A stretch of DNA of 43,444 nt from Crocinitomix sp. (GCA_013138735.1 WTCE01000149.1:1-43444), one strand, 5' to 3'; shown: positions 24,383 through 34,632, numbered from the stretch's first letter. Notes: generated by a model from the letters alone, not told the origin. Numbers and translations are program-made.

Positions 24383-25525
24383 CTATTTCAAATGGTCAAT
24401 AATCCGTTCACAAGCTTTTCCATCTCCATAAGGGTTAATGGCATTCGACATTTGCGCGTGATAAGCTTTATCTTCTATTAGTCTAGATACCTCTGCAATG
24501 ATCAAGTCCTTATCCGTTCCAACTAATTTAACGGTCCCAGCATGCACGGCTTCTGGACGCTCAGTCGTGTCGCGCATGACTAAAACGGGTTTTCCTAAAC
24601 TCGGTGCTTCTTCTTGAATCCCTCCTGAATCGGTTAGAATTAAGTATGACTTACTCATTAAATGAATAAAGGACAAATAGCCCAATGGTGCGATTAACCG
24701 AACATTTGAAATGCCCGTTAACAATTCATTTACAGGTCCTTTTACGTTCGGATTTAAATGAACGGGATAAACAAACGTAGTTGCCGGAAACTTCTTTGCC
24801 AAGTCCTTTATTGCCGCACAAATATTTCGAAATCCTTCTCCAAAATTCTCACGCCTGTGCCCGGTAATTAGTACAATTTTATCTTGCTCAAGGTTCACGT
24901 TTGGTAAAAGAGATACTGTTTCTGCGGCTAGTCTTTCTTTTATGGATTCGTTTTGCTCAATTTTATTCAAAGCTAAAAACAGCGCATCTACAACAGTATT
25001 ACCTGTTACCACAATTTGATCAGCACTCACATTTTCTTTGAGTAAATTTTCTTTTGATTTTTCTGTTGGTGCAAAATGGTAATTCGCAATTGCTCCTGTT
25101 AATTTACGGTTCACCTCTTCTGGCCAAGGCGAATAAATATCACCTGTACGTAAACCTGCCTCAACATGCCCAACAGCAATTTTTTTATAATAACAGGATA
25201 ATGACACCGAAAAAGTAGTTGTTGTATCACCATGCACCAAAACTAAGTCTGGCGAAAAGTCATCTAATACGCTTTTGAAAGACAATAAAATATTACTTGT
25301 AACATCATATAGATCTTGATCCTTTTTCATTAAATCCAAATCATATTCAGGTTGGATTTCAAAAATGTCGAGTACTTGATCCAACATTTCTCTATGCTGA
25401 GCGGTGACGCAAACTTTTGTTTCAAAATCTGCTTTATGATTTTCAAAGGCTTTAACCAAGGGTGCCATTTTTATGGCTTCTGGTCGGGTTCCAAATACAA
25501 TCAATATTTTTCTTTTCAAAGTCAT
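24383..25525 (-). CDS. wecB: UDP-N-acetylglucosamine 2-epimerase, non-hydrolysing
   Basis: Interconverts UDP-GlcNAc and UDP-ManNAc in the cytoplasm. The frame opens at 25540, but the ATG at 25525 overlaps the wecC stop (ATGA), giving 380 residues and a typical family start (KRKILIVFGTRPEAIKMAPL). Motifs are HGDTTTTF near 95, HVEAGLRTGD near 115, GHRRENFGEGF near 207, YPVHLNPNVKGPV near 235, DSGGIQEEAPSLGKPVLVM near 285-303 and ERPEAV. It is the non-hydrolysing kind because it is paired with wecC, which uses UDP-ManNAc. It is the last gene of a leftward run (GT4, wecC, wecB) and could also feed ManNAc units to other glycans. Confidence 0.93.
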   Translation of the reverse strand: MTLKRKILIVFGTRPEAIKMAPLVKAFENHKADFETKVCVTAQHREMLDQVLDIFEIQPEYDLDLMKKDQDLYDVTSNILLSFKSVLDDFSPDLVLVHGDTTTTFSVSLSCYYKKIAVGHVEAGLRTGDIYSPWPEEVNRKLTGAIANYHFAPTEKSKENLLKENVSADQIVVTGNTVVDALFLALNKIEQNESIKERLAAETVSLLPNVNLEQDKIVLITGHRRENFGEGFRNICAAIKDLAKKFPATTFVYPVHLNPNVKGPVNELLTGISNVRLIAPLGYLSFIHLMSKSYLILTDSGGIQEEAPSLGKPVLVMRDTTERPEAVHAGTVKLVGTDKDLIIAEVSRLIEDKAYHAQMSNAINPYGDGKACERIIDHLK

Positions 25526-26760
25526 TCTCTTATTCCGCAAAAATCTAATTCTAGGGTAGATTCATTTGCAATTAAATCTTTAAACTCTTTATGCCCAACC
25601 AAAAACACAACAATGTCAGCCGTTTGATAAGCATCTTTATAAGTAGACAAATCTACATTTAAATAATGATTTTCTTTTCCGCTAGAAAGATTAGGTTCTA
25701 CAATGCTATACTCCGCATTTAGATTTGCTGTTTTTAAAGCCTTTACCACTTGAATTGCCGGTGACTCTCTTAAATCGTCAATATTTGGCTTAAAGGCCAA
25801 GCCCATTAAAGCCACTTTTGGTGGACGATTTTCTTTTTGACTAAAAGTTAAAATTTCGTTTTTCACTTTTTCAATTACCCAAAGCGTTTTATAGGAATTG
25901 ATTTCGCGCGCTGTGCGAATCATTTTGGCCTCTTTAGGATAATCGGCAACGATAAACCAAGGATCTACTGCGATACAATGTCCACCAACACCAGTTCCAG
26001 GATTGAGAATGTTTACACGCGGATGCTTATTCGCTAGTTGAATAAGTTCCCAAACATTAATGTTTGCCTGTTCGCAAATGATTGAAAGTTCATTGGCAAA
26101 TGCAATGGAAACGTCTCTAGATGAATTCTCAACGAGTTTACACATCTCGGCCGTTTGCGAATTGGTGACGTACAAATTAGACGACACAATTTTGCGATAA
26201 AACTCTTTTGTAATTTGAGAAGAAGCTTCATTTATACCGCCAATAACACGATCATTATGCTCTAATTCATAAATTACCTTACCGGGTAAAACACGCTCAG
26301 GACAATAAGAAATATAGATTTTATTGATGAGTTCTGGCCGTTCTTCAAATATAATGTCGCGCATTTTCTGCGTCGTACCAATAGGTGATGTCGATTCAAT
26401 AATGAAAAGATTTCCTTCTCTTAAAAATGGAATAACAGCCCTTGTTGCATTTTCAACATAAGAAATATCGGGTTGAAATCCTTCTTTAAAAGGAGTGGGA
26501 ACGGCAATCATAAAAACATCAGCATAATCAGGAACTGTGTCCGCTTTTAATGTCTTTTTACTGACAACATCTTTTACGATTCCTGATAAATCTGGTTCTA
26601 CAATATGGATTTCACCATTGTTGATCGTATCAACCACTGATTGCGTAATATCTACTCCTAATACGGTGAATTTTTTGCTGGCCATTAATGCTGCTGTAGG
26701 CAAACCAATGTACCCCAACCCTACCATCACTACTTTCTCTAACTTATTCTCCATACGCAT
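25522..26760 (-). CDS. wecC: UDP-N-acetyl-D-mannosamine dehydrogenase
   Basis: Oxidises UDP-ManNAc at C6 with two NAD+ to UDP-ManNAcA, a uronic acid of ECA, capsule and other envelope glycans. The 412 residues match family length. The N-terminal NAD domain has GLGYIGLPTAAL near 15; the central part has FIIESTSPIGTT, the YCPERVLPG segment near 152 and NPGTGVGGHCIAVDPWF near 255-270 with the catalytic Cys; the C-terminal UDP-binding domain has GLAFKPNIDDLRESPA near 320. The ATG overlaps the stop of the glycosyltransferase gene upstream (TAATG), and the stop overlaps the wecB start. The order wecC-wecB makes ManNAcA the predicted product of the pair. Confidence 0.92.
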   Translation of the reverse strand: MRMENKLEKVVMVGLGYIGLPTAALMASKKFTVLGVDITQSVVDTINNGEIHIVEPDLSGIVKDVVSKKTLKADTVPDYADVFMIAVPTPFKEGFQPDISYVENATRAVIPFLREGNLFIIESTSPIGTTQKMRDIIFEERPELINKIYISYCPERVLPGKVIYELEHNDRVIGGINEASSQITKEFYRKIVSSNLYVTNSQTAEMCKLVENSSRDVSIAFANELSIICEQANINVWELIQLANKHPRVNILNPGTGVGGHCIAVDPWFIVADYPKEAKMIRTAREINSYKTLWVIEKVKNEILTFSQKENRPPKVALMGLAFKPNIDDLRESPAIQVVKALKTANLNAEYSIVEPNLSSGKENHYLNVDLSTYKDAYQTADIVVFLVGHKEFKDLIANESTLELDFCGIRE

Positions 26761-28067
26761 TAAAAAATTGCCTCAAATGATTCACTTATTTTCTTAATTG
26801 AGAACTTTTCAAGGTTATCTTTTTTAAATCCTTTCAAATTATTATTGAGATAGGCTTCGTAAAAAATATTTACTGCATTTTGAGCAGCTTCCGAATCTCC
26901 AAAATTTGTAATTGCACCTAAACTGTTTTCAGTAATAATGTTTCCTGCATCTCCGTCTGGTTTTCCAATAGCCAAAATCGGATTTCCAACCCCCATATAT
27001 TCAAATACTTTTCCTGGAATAATACCATCAATATTTTTTGCATCATTCAACAAAAGCAAAGAAAGTGAACTATTATACAATTCCTCAATAGCGTCCTTAT
27101 GGGCCATATTTGGAACAAAAGTGACATTATCTGTCAATCCATATTTAGCCACGTCTCTGTTGACATTTGAATGCACATTACCAACCAACCTTACACGTAA
27201 ATTAGCTTTGAATCCTTCTTTAGTCTTGCATAACTCACTTAAAGCTATCCACAAGGCCTCAGGATTTCGATCAGCATTAATTGATCCTAAATGGGTAATT
27301 GCAAAATGCGGATTGTTTTTTTCGTGCGCTTGTTTATAATCCGTGCTATCAAATCCGTTCGTAATGACTTTTCTTCTACTCGCACCCAATTCTTCAAAAC
27401 TGCCTGCCCAACTCTTACTTACCGTCACCAGTGTATTGCACGTTTGAATAACTTGTTTTTCTAAGCTCTTATTTTTATTGTCAGCCTTTTTGCCCACACT
27501 CAACATGTCGTAAAAGTCAATATTGGTCCATGGATCACGAAAATCAGCAATCCAATTAATTTTATCGCCAAAATAATTCTTCAGCTTTAAACCAATCAAA
27601 TGCATACTGTGCGGTGGACCTGTGCTAATAACAACTTCTATATTTTCTTCTTGAATTATTCTTTTAAGGTATCGAAAAGAAGGCTTAACCCAAAATACAC
27701 GCGGATCAGGAATAAAGATATTTCCCCTGGCCCATTTGCCTACTCGTTTAATCGGACTTTTTGAAGCATCAACTGATGAAGGTTGGTTCACTTGACTGCG
27801 ATCCTTTTTTTTTATAAAGGCACGATAGATAAAGTAAGGTTCAAAAATTTTACGCTTTAGCACTTTAATTTTTGGCGATACTTTTTCCAACAAACTTTCA
27901 TCTTTCAATGCAAAGTCAGGATTGGCTGGTGTATAAACAAAAACCTCATTATTTTCGGCCAAATATTTTGAAATTTTAAGCCAACGGTGTACACCCGCAC
28001 CTCCACTCGGAGGCCAATAATAGCTAATAATTAATACACGCTTTCCTTTACTAGTCTTCGAACTCAT
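26760..28067 (-). CDS. Glycosyltransferase family 4-type protein
   Basis: The 435-residue protein has the GT-B fold of family 4. An N-terminal acceptor half opens with VLIISYYWPPSGGAGVHRWL near 10-29, and HSMHLIG and DFRDPWTN segments follow near 155-185. The C-terminal donor half has VITNGFDSTDY near 238, HLGSINADRNP near 258, and FEYMGVGNPILAIG near 370, the EX7E-like donor-binding stretch. It should transfer a sugar from a nucleotide donor onto a lipid-linked or sugar acceptor on the inner face of the membrane. It overlaps the yfhO-like gene upstream by 17 bases and wecC downstream by one, so donor synthesis (ManNAcA) and transfer are probably coupled. Exact linkage unknown. Confidence 0.87.
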   Translation of the reverse strand: MSSKTSKGKRVLIISYYWPPSGGAGVHRWLKISKYLAENNEVFVYTPANPDFALKDESLLEKVSPKIKVLKRKIFEPYFIYRAFIKKKDRSQVNQPSSVDASKSPIKRVGKWARGNIFIPDPRVFWVKPSFRYLKRIIQEENIEVVISTGPPHSMHLIGLKLKNYFGDKINWIADFRDPWTNIDFYDMLSVGKKADNKNKSLEKQVIQTCNTLVTVSKSWAGSFEELGASRRKVITNGFDSTDYKQAHEKNNPHFAITHLGSINADRNPEALWIALSELCKTKEGFKANLRVRLVGNVHSNVNRDVAKYGLTDNVTFVPNMAHKDAIEELYNSSLSLLLLNDAKNIDGIIPGKVFEYMGVGNPILAIGKPDGDAGNIITENSLGAITNFGDSEAAQNAVNIFYEAYLNNNLKGFKKDNLEKFSIKKISESFEAIF

Positions 28068-31000
28068 TTGGAATTTCAGTATCTAATTCTTCAGGTTCTC
28101 CTTCACGTTTTGATTCTAAATACAACCCTGCTAATAAGAGCAATAATATTGCACCTGAACCGATAGTAGCCATTGTTGTTGCTTTCGCATACGAATCAAG
28201 TTTGAATTCCATTGTAATGGTATGATCACCTGCCGGAACTTCAATGGCACGTAATACATAATTCACACGTGAAATAGGAACTTCCTCATTATCAACATAA
28301 GCTTTCCAACCACCTTCATAATACATTTCAGAGAAAACAGCCAATTGTGTTTCACTCGAAGAAGATTTATAGGCCATTTTATCTGGATGGTAAGAAGTCA
28401 TTTCAATACTTCCGCTTCCAGAATAAGTGGTTGACGACAAGTTTTCAGAAAACCTTGAATCCATAATAGTTGTTTTCCTTGGCTCCCAACCATTTCGTCC
28501 ATTTGAGGTCAAACTCATTAGTTTATACACTAATGAATCTGGTGCAGAATCAGGAATCCACCTTAATTCTTCCCCTTCAACTATCAAAGCAATTGGTTGA
28601 TCCAAGGTGGCTTCAAATGGGATATTGGTTACAGTCATTGGAACCTCCATATTAGGTAATAACATTGTTATTACTTCAGTTCCATTCAATATTGCAGTCT
28701 GAATCTCCTCACCATTAACAAAAACTTGTGCATCACCTTTTTGCTGAAGCATGGCTTCATTGTAAGAGTTTAAGGCTAAAATCTCTTCATTTGCACTTTC
28801 AACAACTTCAATGTTTTTAGCAAACCAGACATTACCCATGGCATTTTTGTTGGTCTTTACAAACTTCGTGTTTCCAATTTGACCATTTGGACCTCCTACA
28901 GGTTGTATGTAATATTTCGTATTTAACATGTCAAGCACAGAAGGATTGTTCCCCATAATATGGAAAGCAATCAAATCTTGATATCTGCCTAGTTTTGCAC
29001 CATGATAACCTCCAATAGATTTATTAAAATAAGAAGCATAAGCACTGTTATAGTGACTACCTACTTCATAAACTCTAAAGTTTGTATTTCTATTTAAAAT
29101 ACGGAAGGTTAAGAAATCTCTACGTACTTGCTTCTCTCTTGCACTTACATCATCCTCTTCTTTCATTTGTGCGTTTAACACGTTTAACGCAGAATCAATT
29201 TGCACAGTAATTGCAGGATTTAATTGGCTTTCTATTTCCAAAATTTGCTTTTCACCGTCGCCAGCGGCAAAAGGATATTCCATCTCGTAGTTTTCAACCC
29301 ACATGTCATAATTTTTACCACGACCATCATTATTTACATAACGTAGATCGATAAAAATTAAGTCTAATAAAATGAAAAGTGCTAAGCCTCCGCCAAATAT
29401 AATTTTAGAATATCCAAAACGGATAAAAGAGAAGACTAAACCAGCGCCTAAAACAAAGAAGCCTAATGAACGTAAAACATCTTGGCTATAGATTTCTTTT
29501 CGCGCCAATTCAAGTGCATCATAAAATTCTAAATATTGCATTTGATATTGCGGATCTGTTATTCCTTCTAGCCCGGCTAATTCGCCATTGCTTAAGAAGG
29601 TATTAAACATATCTGGCGCAATTATAAAGATGATCAAAATCAAAGCGAAAACACCTGTTACAATATAAAAGCCTTTCATATTATCCGCAATTTCTTGTCG
29701 GTTTTTTATCACACGTTGCAAGAACAAAATTCCCATTAGCGGTACACATAATTGTGCCACTACTAAAATGATTGTTACGGCTCTGAACTTATCATAACCT
29801 GGCATGTAATCTAAGAAAAAGTCAGTTAAGCTAGATGACCAAATTATACCGCCTCTTGTTAAAGCAAACAATAAGAGTAATGAATTAATCGCTGTAAATA
29901 TAATTTGCTTTTTGCCGTCTAGGAACATGTTAACAGTATAGAGCAGAATTGGGATTAGCACTAAGGCTGAGACATAATTACTCCCCCAACTGAGCATGAT
30001 AGTTAAGAGCGTTATAGAGAGCAAGGCCCACTTATACTTATCTTGTACATAAACTAAACCTAAAAAGGCTAAGAACATGACAATGATTCCAATGTAAACC
30101 GGACCAGAGACAATCGGTTGATCACCCCAATACTGATTACTTTGTGCGACATTATTTTGAAAGTTAGACTCAACATTATCTAAAATTTCTTCATTGGCTT
30201 CGTTCGTTCCAATTCGTTGTGATTCGCCTCCTTTAAAGTTCGGCACAACCATAGCAAATGTTTCTGCATGCCCATAACTCCAGCTGGTTACATACTCTCG
30301 ATCTAAACCGCCCGTTGTAATGCTGTCATTTGCCGTTCCATCAGGATTAATAGTTAATTCTGTACCACCACGAATGGTTTGTTTTGCATAATCAATTGTT
30401 CCAAATAAGTTACCATAATTGACCATTAAAGCGAAGATATACCCAACGGTTAATAAACCCGTTACCTTGAAAAATTTGGGCAAATTACCAGCCTTAACAT
30501 GTCTTACCAACTCCACAAATCCTAAAAGGATCAAAATCAAAGCCATATAATAGGTAATTTGAATATGGTTCGCGCCTAAGTTAATCATCATAAAAACCGA
30601 GGAAAGGGCAACACCCAAAATCCAATTTTTAAAGCGATAGGACATTATAAAACCTGCAATCATGAGCGGTGCTAGACCAATTGCGGCGGCCTTGGAATTG
30701 TGCCCCGCCTCTAAAATCACAATAAAATAGGATGATAAACCGAAAGCTATGGCACCAATGATGCCTAAGTAGGGTTTAATCTTGAGACTTAAGGCCAGTA
30801 TATAAAAACTTAAAAAGTAGACGAACATGAAGAAAATAGGCGCTGGCAATCCAAATCGCACAATCTTAGTAATGACAGTGTTCAGCCAAGTACCTTCATA
30901 CTTCATTGAAATTTGCGTAGTCGGCATTCCTGAGAACATTGAGCCTGTCCATAAGATTTGCTCGCCATCATTTGTTCGGAAATCTTGCACCTCACGCGAC

Positions 31001-31149
31001 ATTCCAACGTAGCGCACAATATCCCCTTGTTTCAATGAATAGCCTTTTAATGCTGGTGAAAAATAAGCACACGCTATTGTTACAAACAACAAAATGGCAC
31101 CTAAATGCCAAAGATTTGATTTTCTAAAGATTCTGTCTTTCAAATTCAT
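28051..31149 (-). CDS. YfhO family membrane protein (GT-C-like)
   Basis: The 1032-residue protein is a YfhO (DUF2206/GT-C-like) member: about 12-13 membrane helices through residue ~620, starting with LWHLGAILLFVTIACAYF, and a further helix near 990. A large periplasmic part (~640-980) precedes that last helix, and the C-terminus is short and acidic. YfhO proteins resemble polyprenyl-linked-sugar-dependent glycosyltransferases and in Gram-positives are linked to sugar addition on teichoic acids. Here the substrate is unknown, but the gene is the head of the run yfhO-GT4-wecC-wecB, so a role in modifying the ManNAcA-containing glycan outside the inner membrane is reasonable. No sorting signal is present. 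Confidence 0.85.
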   Translation of the reverse strand: MNLKDRIFRKSNLWHLGAILLFVTIACAYFSPALKGYSLKQGDIVRYVGMSREVQDFRTNDGEQILWTGSMFSGMPTTQISMKYEGTWLNTVITKIVRFGLPAPIFFMFVYFLSFYILALSLKIKPYLGIIGAIAFGLSSYFIVILEAGHNSKAAAIGLAPLMIAGFIMSYRFKNWILGVALSSVFMMINLGANHIQITYYMALILILLGFVELVRHVKAGNLPKFFKVTGLLTVGYIFALMVNYGNLFGTIDYAKQTIRGGTELTINPDGTANDSITTGGLDREYVTSWSYGHAETFAMVVPNFKGGESQRIGTNEANEEILDNVESNFQNNVAQSNQYWGDQPIVSGPVYIGIIVMFLAFLGLVYVQDKYKWALLSITLLTIMLSWGSNYVSALVLIPILLYTVNMFLDGKKQIIFTAINSLLLLFALTRGGIIWSSSLTDFFLDYMPGYDKFRAVTIILVVAQLCVPLMGILFLQRVIKNRQEIADNMKGFYIVTGVFALILIIFIIAPDMFNTFLSNGELAGLEGITDPQYQMQYLEFYDALELARKEIYSQDVLRSLGFFVLGAGLVFSFIRFGYSKIIFGGGLALFILLDLIFIDLRYVNNDGRGKNYDMWVENYEMEYPFAAGDGEKQILEIESQLNPAITVQIDSALNVLNAQMKEEDDVSAREKQVRRDFLTFRILNRNTNFRVYEVGSHYNSAYASYFNKSIGGYHGAKLGRYQDLIAFHIMGNNPSVLDMLNTKYYIQPVGGPNGQIGNTKFVKTNKNAMGNVWFAKNIEVVESANEEILALNSYNEAMLQQKGDAQVFVNGEEIQTAILNGTEVITMLLPNMEVPMTVTNIPFEATLDQPIALIVEGEELRWIPDSAPDSLVYKLMSLTSNGRNGWEPRKTTIMDSRFSENLSSTTYSGSGSIEMTSYHPDKMAYKSSSSETQLAVFSEMYYEGGWKAYVDNEEVPISRVNYVLRAIEVPAGDHTITMEFKLDSYAKATTMATIGSGAILLLLLAGLYLESKREGEPEELDTEIPNEFED

Positions 31150-31371
31150 CTATTATCGTTTTGTTTTAGTCCTCTGATTCAAATTGTTTCTGTTGTAAAT
31201 AATAGGATTATTCACTTCAAAAAAAGCTGCTGCTAAAATAGGATTTTTTATTGAAATCGCGCACCTCAATAAGCTATTAATTAAGCAGAATTAACAGATT
31301 ATTCGGTGATCAAATGTGATACTTAGTGCTTGGTCGACTTGCTTTGAGGAAGTTCGTACCGCAGATTTTAA

Positions 31372-31635
31372 CTAATCTTCTTTAATCTCTTCGAAATCAA
31401 CAAAATCACCATCTGACTTTTTGGACTTACCAATTTTTGATATGGTAGTTTTGCCAAAATTCTCCTTGGCATCTCGCACCATTTCGTCTGACGCATTTTG
31501 TTTACGTTGGACTTGATTGTGCTCATCCATAGTGCGTTTAGCAATCATCATTTTGCCTACTAAACGCAACAATACAAACACGCCGAGTATAATCAGCACC
31601 ATTTTTAAAAACCCTGCTATACTCAGTAAAACCAT
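31372..31635 (-). CDS. DUF4834 family small membrane protein
   Basis: The 87-residue protein has one N-terminal membrane helix (~5-25, GFLKMVLIILGVFVLLRL) followed by a basic and then acidic cytoplasmic tail (ending DFEEIKED). The pattern is the DUF4834 family, short membrane proteins found in Bacteroidota. The start overlaps the carB stop by one base (TAATG), so it is translated with carB. Function unknown; the linkage with carB is a positional fact only. Confidence 0.75.
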   Translation of the reverse strand: MVLLSIAGFLKMVLIILGVFVLLRLVGKMMIAKRTMDEHNQVQRKQNASDEMVRDAKENFGKTTISKIGKSKKSDGDFVDFEEIKED

Positions 31636-34451
31636 TATTTACTCAAATAAAGGTTACGTTCGCTATAAATCTTACGGAAATAAGGATCTTTCAAATCTTT
31701 AATGAATAGAATACCTTCTCCAGTCGATTTCATCTCAGGTCCTAATTCTTTGTTCACATTTGGAAATTTTTCAAACGAGAAAACAGGTACTTTGATTGCA
31801 TAACCTTCTTTGTGCGGTTTAAAATCAAAATCCGTTACTTTTTTCTCACCCAACATTACCTTAGTAGCATAGTTCACATAAGGTTCGCGATACGCTTTTG
31901 CAATAAAAGGAACTGTTCTAGAAGCACGTGGATTGGCCTCAATCACATAAACCTTATCATCTTTAATAGCAAACTGGACATTGATTAAACCAACTGTTCG
32001 TAATGCTACGGCAATTTTATTCGTGATGTCAATAATCTGATCCATTACCAAATCACCAAGGTTGTAAGGCGGTAAGAGCGCATATGAATCTCCAGAGTGA
32101 ATTCCGGCAGGTTCAATATGTTGCATAATACCAATGATATGAACATTCTCACCATCACAAATTGCATCAGCTTCAGCTTCAATCGCACCACCTAAGAAAT
32201 GATCCAATAAGATTTGATTGTCAGGTAATTCATTCAAAATATCAACTACGTGATGTTCCAAATCTTCTTTATTGATGACAATTTTCATTTTCTGACCACC
32301 CAAAACATAAGATGGACGAACTAATAAAGGAAAACCTAATTCATCAGCCAAGTCTAAAGCCTGCTCAGCACTTTCAACAATACCAAATTCAGGATAAGGA
32401 ATTTTATACTCTTTTAATAGGTTTGAAAAACGCCCTCTATCTTCAGCCAAATCTAAGGCATCCCAAGAAGTTCCCATTACACGAATTCCGTAACGCTCTA
32501 GTTTCTCAGCCAATTTAAGAGCTGTTTGTCCTCCTAATTGAACAATTACCCCAACTGGTTTTTCATGGCGAATGATGTCGTAAATATGCTCCCAAAAAAC
32601 AGGTTCAAAATACAATTTATCGGCTGTATCAAAATCGGTAGAAACCGTTTCAGGATTACAGTTGATCATGATGGTTTCATAACCACACTCTTGTGCAGCT
32701 AATACGCCATGCACACAAGAATAATCAAATTCAATTCCTTGACCAATTCTATTTGGACCAGAACCAAGTACTACAATTTTAGGTTTGTCTGTTACAACAG
32801 ATTCGTTTTCATACTCGAACGTTGAGTAATAATAAGGCGTTTGAGCGGCAAATTCAGCCGCACAGGTATCAACCAATTTATAAACACGGTTAATGCCATA
32901 ATCGCTTCGTTTATTGTAAACTTCAGATTCTAAACATCTTAATAAGTGGGCAACTTGTCTATCGGCATATCCTTTTTGTTTGGCTTCAAATAATAGATCT
33001 TTTGAAATGGTAGTAATTGAATAACGTTCAATTACTTTTTCCATGCTCACCAACTCTTCAATTTGTCTTAAGAACCAATTGTCAATCTTTGTTTTTTCTT
33101 GGATTCTTTTAAACGGAATCCCCAATTTAATGGCGTCATAAATATGGAAAAGTCGATCCCAACTTGGATGTTCTAAACTATCTAAAATTTTGTCTTGATC
33201 AGTCAATTCACGTCCATCAGCACCTAATCCATTTCTACCAATCTCTAATGATTGACAGGCTTTTTGTAATGCTTCTTGGAAGCTACGTCCAATTGCCATT
33301 ACTTCACCAACCGACTTCATTTGAAGTCCTAATTTAGTATCTGCTCCTTCAAACTTCGCAAAATTCCAACGAGGAATTTTTACAATTACATAATCCAATG
33401 TTGGCTCAAATAAAGCCGAAGTTGTTTTCGTAATTTGGTTTTTCAATTCGTCCAAGTGATAACCAATTGCTAATTTCGCTGCAATTTTTGCAATAGGATA
33501 ACCTGTTGCTTTTGATGCTAATGCAGACGAGCGTGAAACTCGCGGATTAATTTCAATTGCAATAACATCTTCATTCTCATCTGGACTAACGGCAAATTGA
33601 ACATTACACCCTCCGGCAAAATTTCCAATTTTTCGCATCATCTTGATGGCCATGTCACGCATTTTTTGGAATGTCGTGTCAGATAAAGTCATTGCAGGCG
33701 CAACTGTGATCGAGTCACCAGTATGCACACCCATAGGATCAAAGTTTTCGATTGAGCAAACAATAACAACGTTGTTATTCGCATCTCTCAATAATTCCAA
33801 CTCAAATTCTTTCCAACCCAATAAGGCTTTGTCAATCATTACTTCCTTGATAGGAGAAAGATGCAAACCTCTTGTCAATAATTTATCAAATTCTTCTTCT
33901 TCGTATACAACTGCTGCACCTGCACCTCCTAAGGTATAAGATGCTCTAATACATAGCGGGAATCCAAACTCTTGTGCAACTTCTTTTCCTTCAAGAAAAG
34001 ATTTTGCAGAGGCTTGTGGAGCCATTGGGATGTCAATCTCCAACATTAAATCTCTAAAAGCTTCTCTATTTTCTGTAATTTCAATGGCATCAATATCAAC
34101 ACCTATAATTCTTACACCAAACTCTTCCCAAACACCTTGTTCATCACATTTAATGGCCAAGTTTAATGCCGTTTGCCCGCCCATAGTAGGGAGCACAGCA
34201 TCAATGTTATGCGTTTCCAAAATTTCGCGAATGGATTCAACCTCTAACGGTTTCAGATAAATATTATCTGCCATTACTGGATCGGTCATAATAGTCGCTG
34301 GGTTACTATTTATTAATGTAACCTCAATTCCCTCTTCTCTTAATGATCTGGCCGCTTGTGAACCTGCATAATCGAACTCACACGCTTGTCCAATCACAAT
34401 CGGTCCACTTCCTATTATTAAGATGGATTTTATACTATTATCTTTCGGCAT
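31635..34451 (-). CDS. carB: Carbamoyl-phosphate synthase large chain, short form
   Basis: Makes carbamoyl phosphate from bicarbonate, ammonia and 2 ATP, the entry to pyrimidines and arginine, with the small subunit CarA (not in this window). The 938-residue protein carries two ATP-grasp halves: GSGPIVIGQACEFDYAGSQ near 13 and PTMGGQTALN, then the matching second half GSGPNRIGQGIEFDYSC near 538 and VQLGGQTALKLA near 610. It ends near the second ATP-grasp domain, about 130 residues shorter than E. coli CarB: the C-terminal MGS-like allosteric domain is absent. I recall the same short form in flavobacteria, so this is lineage-typical rather than a pseudogene, but feedback control by UMP/IMP must differ. 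DUF4834 follows with a one-base overlap. Confidence 0.93.
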   Translation of the reverse strand: MPKDNSIKSILIIGSGPIVIGQACEFDYAGSQAARSLREEGIEVTLINSNPATIMTDPVMADNIYLKPLEVESIREILETHNIDAVLPTMGGQTALNLAIKCDEQGVWEEFGVRIIGVDIDAIEITENREAFRDLMLEIDIPMAPQASAKSFLEGKEVAQEFGFPLCIRASYTLGGAGAAVVYEEEEFDKLLTRGLHLSPIKEVMIDKALLGWKEFELELLRDANNNVVIVCSIENFDPMGVHTGDSITVAPAMTLSDTTFQKMRDMAIKMMRKIGNFAGGCNVQFAVSPDENEDVIAIEINPRVSRSSALASKATGYPIAKIAAKLAIGYHLDELKNQITKTTSALFEPTLDYVIVKIPRWNFAKFEGADTKLGLQMKSVGEVMAIGRSFQEALQKACQSLEIGRNGLGADGRELTDQDKILDSLEHPSWDRLFHIYDAIKLGIPFKRIQEKTKIDNWFLRQIEELVSMEKVIERYSITTISKDLLFEAKQKGYADRQVAHLLRCLESEVYNKRSDYGINRVYKLVDTCAAEFAAQTPYYYSTFEYENESVVTDKPKIVVLGSGPNRIGQGIEFDYSCVHGVLAAQECGYETIMINCNPETVSTDFDTADKLYFEPVFWEHIYDIIRHEKPVGVIVQLGGQTALKLAEKLERYGIRVMGTSWDALDLAEDRGRFSNLLKEYKIPYPEFGIVESAEQALDLADELGFPLLVRPSYVLGGQKMKIVINKEDLEHHVVDILNELPDNQILLDHFLGGAIEAEADAICDGENVHIIGIMQHIEPAGIHSGDSYALLPPYNLGDLVMDQIIDITNKIAVALRTVGLINVQFAIKDDKVYVIEANPRASRTVPFIAKAYREPYVNYATKVMLGEKKVTDFDFKPHKEGYAIKVPVFSFEKFPNVNKELGPEMKSTGEGILFIKDLKDPYFRKIYSERNLYLSK

Positions 34452-34480
34452 ACTTAGATATATTTGCAGTTAATTGCCGT

Positions 34481-34516
34481 CAAAATTACACAGAAAATTC
34501 TACAATTGATTAACAA
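34481..34516 (-). promoter_or_regulatory. Possible carB promoter
   Basis: On the minus strand TAATTTTG (34488-34481) matches TAnnTTTG, about 30 bases before the carB ATG. The nearest TTG elements give spacers of 14 or 25 bases, neither ideal, so only the -7 part is supported. Confidence 0.4.
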
Positions 34517-34598
34517 TATTTGAATGTTATTCACATAATTTTAACTTTTGAATTTATGGTGTTAACTTGGTAGTTTTTCTTTAAAAAAATGTGGCGCA

Positions 34599-34632
34599 TT
34601 GGGTTTATCGAAATGGAAATAGTTTATCTTTG
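34599..34632 (+). promoter_or_regulatory. Promoter of the PyrR-like gene
   Basis: TTG at 34599-34601, a 23-base spacer, then TATCTTTG at 34625-34632, a full -7 match at the long end of the usual spacing. The start codon at 34670 is about 37 bases downstream. The region between this gene and carB therefore has divergent promoters about 110 bases apart. Confidence 0.6.

Noticed and set aside
24383-25525. Hydrolysing UDP-GlcNAc 2-epimerase (NeuC) feeding the nonulosonate operon
   Set aside because: It overlaps wecC, whose substrate is UDP-ManNAc, so the non-hydrolysing WecB reaction is the better reading.
31635-34451. carB as a truncated pseudogene
   Set aside because: Both ATP-grasp halves are intact and the end is clean with a coupled downstream gene; only the allosteric domain is missing, which I recall as typical for this lineage.
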